Positions 61,945 through 64,000 of a stretch of 64,000 nt of DNA are shown here, one piece after another. The position numbers and the translations under genes were made by a program. The stretch comes from Aliidiomarina sp047920995 (GTDB taxonomy: Bacteria; Pseudomonadota; Gammaproteobacteria; Enterobacterales; Alteromonadaceae). How positions within the stretch are numbered: the stretch's first letter is position 1; every line of letters begins with the position of its first letter. The stretch lies in assembly GCF_047920995.1 (NCBI RefSeq), contig NZ_JBLRWZ010000003.1, positions 1 to 64,000 on the forward strand, given 5' to 3'. The notes under the pieces were generated by a model. It ran no database searches. It was not told the origin of the DNA and saw only the letters and a list, made by a program, of their open reading frames with translations.

Positions 61945-63237
61945 ATGGAACACGTTTTATCTACATTGCAGCAAGTATTCAGTATGCAAACATTGCCCGA
62001 ATGGGCGGTGCTATTAGTTGCAATATTAATAGGCATGATTACTCGCCGGCGGTTAATTCAAAAACTCGGTGATCGCGGCAGCCAAAGTAAAGGTTTGCGC
62101 CAGTTCGCTATTCGTTCCATAGAACGCCTAGCATGGCCGATGAGCATGCTTCTTGTGGTATGGCTCGGCCAAATTGCTTTGGCAAGCTTGCAAACCACCC
62201 CGATTCTCGATGTCGCCGTGGCCTTATTGTTCTCATTTGCAGCAATTCGATTTATCGTTTACTTTCTGCGAAAGAGTATTAAAGGTGGACCTTTACTGAA
62301 GGCCTCGGAAAGCTTTATTGCGGCAACGATTTGGATAATCGTTGGCATGCATTTACTCGGTGTTCTACCGCAAGCCATGGCCGCTTTAGATTCTGTTGGC
62401 ACAAATATTGGCGATTTCCGGCTCTCAGTACTTTCCGGTTTGAAGTTGCTCGTACTTATTCTAATCGCGCTTACAATTTCTGGTTGGATTACCCACTTAA
62501 TTGAATCACGCTTAGCTGAAACTAAGGCGCTTAATGCCAGCACTCGCGTAGGGCTTATCAAGTTTATTAAATTTGCCGTGGTTACTATTGCCGTTGTGAT
62601 TGTACTGAGCTCAGTTGGCTTTGATCTATCTACATTTGCTGTATTCGGAGGAGCCCTCGGGGTTGGTTTAGGTTTCGGTTTGCAACGTATTGCCGCAAAC
62701 TTTATCAGCGGATTTATTGTGATTATGGATCGCTCAATCAAACCTGGCGATGTTGTAACTATTGGTACCGAGTTTGGTTGGGTAAAGGAGCTAAAAGCAC
62801 GCTACATTGTGCTCCGTAATCGTTCTGGTGTAGATACGCTGATTCCAAATGAAAACCTCATCACCTCCAATGTAATAAACTGGAGCTATTCCGATCGTGA
62901 AGTACGGATGACGGTTAACGTTGATATTAGTTACGATAACGATCCAGAACAGGCAATTGAGTTAATGCTACCTTGCGCATTTGCTTCCGAAAGAGTGCTA
63001 CAAACTCCTGTACCAAACGCTTGGCTTACTGATTTTGGTGATAACGGCATTACTTTAGAGCTACGCTTCTGGATTTCCGACCCCGAGAATGGTTTCGAGA
63101 GTGTACGCTCCGCTATACGCATGGCAATTTGGAAAACCTTCAAAGAACACGGAATTACGATTCCATACCCGCAACGCGATCTGCATTTAAAAAGTGTATC
63201 GCCCGAAGTACTTGAGCAGTTGCAGGCACAGCGGTAG
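61945..63237 (+). CDS. MscS-family mechanosensitive channel
   Basis: 430 residues. Four or five membrane helices; the pore-lining last helix is VFGGALGVGLGFGLQRIAANFISG (about 232-255), followed by the beta domain (IKPGDVVTIG) and C-terminal alpha/beta domain (to about 425). Opens under membrane tension to release solutes after hypo-osmotic shock. Larger than E. coli MscS (286) because of extra N-terminal helices. AAGGAG sits before the ATG. Confidence 0.93.
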   Translation: MEHVLSTLQQVFSMQTLPEWAVLLVAILIGMITRRRLIQKLGDRGSQSKGLRQFAIRSIERLAWPMSMLLVVWLGQIALASLQTTPILDVAVALLFSFAAIRFIVYFLRKSIKGGPLLKASESFIAATIWIIVGMHLLGVLPQAMAALDSVGTNIGDFRLSVLSGLKLLVLILIALTISGWITHLIESRLAETKALNASTRVGLIKFIKFAVVTIAVVIVLSSVGFDLSTFAVFGGALGVGLGFGLQRIAANFISGFIVIMDRSIKPGDVVTIGTEFGWVKELKARYIVLRNRSGVDTLIPNENLITSNVINWSYSDREVRMTVNVDISYDNDPEQAIELMLPCAFASERVLQTPVPNAWLTDFGDNGITLELRFWISDPENGFESVRSAIRMAIWKTFKEHGITIPYPQRDLHLKSVSPEVLEQLQAQR

Positions 63238-63318
63238 AATTCAGCGCACATTTTGCCAATTATTTACTGAGCGTGGCTGCGTCAAGCAGCGCTCAACCAA
63301 CTTAAACGGAAGCATGTT

Positions 63319-64000
63319 ATGGGCCGCGCCTATCAAAACCGAAAAGAATCAATTGCTAAAACAGCCACTGCCAAAAGTAAGGTGTACAGCAAGTATGGCC
63401 GGGAAATCTATGTAGTGGCGAAATCTGGTGGCACCGATCCCGATGCCAACTTATCACTACGCGGGCTTATTGATCGCGCTCGTAAAGATCAAGTTCCTGC
63501 CCACGTAATTGCCAATGCACTGGAAAAAGCTAGTGGCGTTGGTGGTGAAGATTATGTACCGGCACGTTATGAAGGGTTTGGCCCGGGTAACTGTATGGTG
63601 ATTGTTGAGTGCCTTACCGATAATGCTAACCGCACTATTGGTGATGTACGCAACTGCTTTACCAAAAGTAAAGCAAAGCTTGGTGCTCCAGGTTCGGTTT
63701 CTCACATGTTTGATCACTGCGCTATTTTCGGTTTTGCAGGCGATGATGAAGATAGTGTGCTCGAGGCACTCATGGAAGCCGATGTAGATGTTACTGATGT
63801 AGAGTGTGAAAATGGCAATATTACTGTGTTTGCACCGCACACCGAGTACGCAAAAACCAAGCAAGCCTTATTAGATGCGTTTTCGGATATCGAGTTTGCA
63901 ATTGATGAAATTCAATTTGTTCCGCAAACATCAATGGAAATACCAGCAGACGATTTACCGATGATGGAGCGCCTACTCACCATGCTGGAAGATTGCGATG
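63319..64000 (+). CDS. YebC/PmpR-family protein, cut by window end
   Basis: 227 residues visible, no stop before 64000. MGRAYQNRKESIAKTA at the start and ANALEKASGVGGEDYVPARYEGFGP, then NRTIGDVRNCFTKSKAKLG, are clear family marks. The family has members reported as transcription regulators and, more recently, as translation factors. The N-terminus MGRAYQNRK is closer to the YeeN subgroup than to the MAGHSKWAN start of YebC proper. GGAAG sits upstream of the ATG. Confidence 0.93.
   Translation, partial: MGRAYQNRKESIAKTATAKSKVYSKYGREIYVVAKSGGTDPDANLSLRGLIDRARKDQVPAHVIANALEKASGVGGEDYVPARYEGFGPGNCMVIVECLTDNANRTIGDVRNCFTKSKAKLGAPGSVSHMFDHCAIFGFAGDDEDSVLEALMEADVDVTDVECENGNITVFAPHTEYAKTKQALLDAFSDIEFAIDEIQFVPQTSMEIPADDLPMMERLLTMLEDCD

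Noticed and set aside
62259..62741. 160-codon minus-strand frame within the MscS gene
   Set aside because: Antisense shadow; Pro/Thr/Ser-rich low-information peptide.
63457..63864. 135-codon minus-strand frame near the window end
   Set aside because: It is antisense to the YebC-family gene, whose protein matches its family along the whole visible length.
1..64000. CRISPR arrays, insertion sequences, integrons, prophage
   Set aside because: No regularly spaced repeats, no transposase, integrase or phage structural gene; all blocks match conserved chromosomal order.

Overview
The window looks like chromosome of a marine-type gammaproteobacterium of the order Alteromonadales; Idiomarinaceae is my best guess, but only an inference. 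The grounds are gene order that follows Escherichia coli and Vibrio in blocks (epmA-efp-epmB-groEL-groES-fxsA-dsbD; aroQ-accB-accC-prmA-dusB-fis; purH-purD; tRNA-Gly-orn-rsgA-psd; rsd-nudC-hemE; fkpA-slyX-prkB-yhfA-argD-pabA; rpe-trpS), moderate GC, and many peptidases and amino-acid catabolic genes. No prophage, insertion sequence, CRISPR array or integron was seen.

Layout. 1-260 is the upstream leader of an rRNA operon that runs leftward out of the window, with two tandem sigma70 promoters. 424-4670 holds a membrane-anchored RRM protein, a secreted subtilase, trmA and a MerC-like protein behind a Zur-like box. 4741-12964 holds the EF-P modification genes around efp, a DUF3016 protein, groEL/groES with a sigma32-type promoter, fxsA and dsbD. 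13117-18000 is aroQ, accBC, prmA and dusB-fis. 18223-23480 holds a DsbC/DsbG-like protein, purH, a lipoprotein methyltransferase-like protein, purD and a MaoP (DUF413) homologue. 23711-27240 has tRNA-Gly(GCC), orn, rsgA, psd and a glycerophosphodiesterase. 27242-34169 has an RND efflux pump with its adaptor, then hemE, nudC and divergent rsd.

34244-44538 holds a lipoprotein Ntn-hydrolase acylase, an FKBP isomerase lipoprotein, slyX, prkB and a leftward cluster pabA, argD/astC, astA, astD, yhfA. crp, normally beside prkB/yhfA, is absent. 44712-51055 is the most system-like part: a divergent LysR regulator, a large dyad-symmetric operator, a 910-residue TonB-dependent receptor, an intergenic hairpin, an N-formylglutamate amidohydrolase and a YfcC-family transporter. 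This suggests regulated import and deformylation of an N-formyl amino compound, with no other histidine-utilisation gene nearby.

51064-64000 holds an SPFH protein preceded by an unannotated 36-residue membrane peptide whose stop codon abuts the SPFH start, then trpS behind a tandem operator-like repeat, rpe, two small proteins (one DUF2970), oligopeptidase A, a DPP IV-type peptidase, a TPR-GGDEF diguanylate cyclase, an MscS-type channel and a YebC-family gene cut by the window end. Together these genes serve translation, protein folding and secretion quality, lipid and purine synthesis, and a catabolic profile centred on peptides and amino acids.
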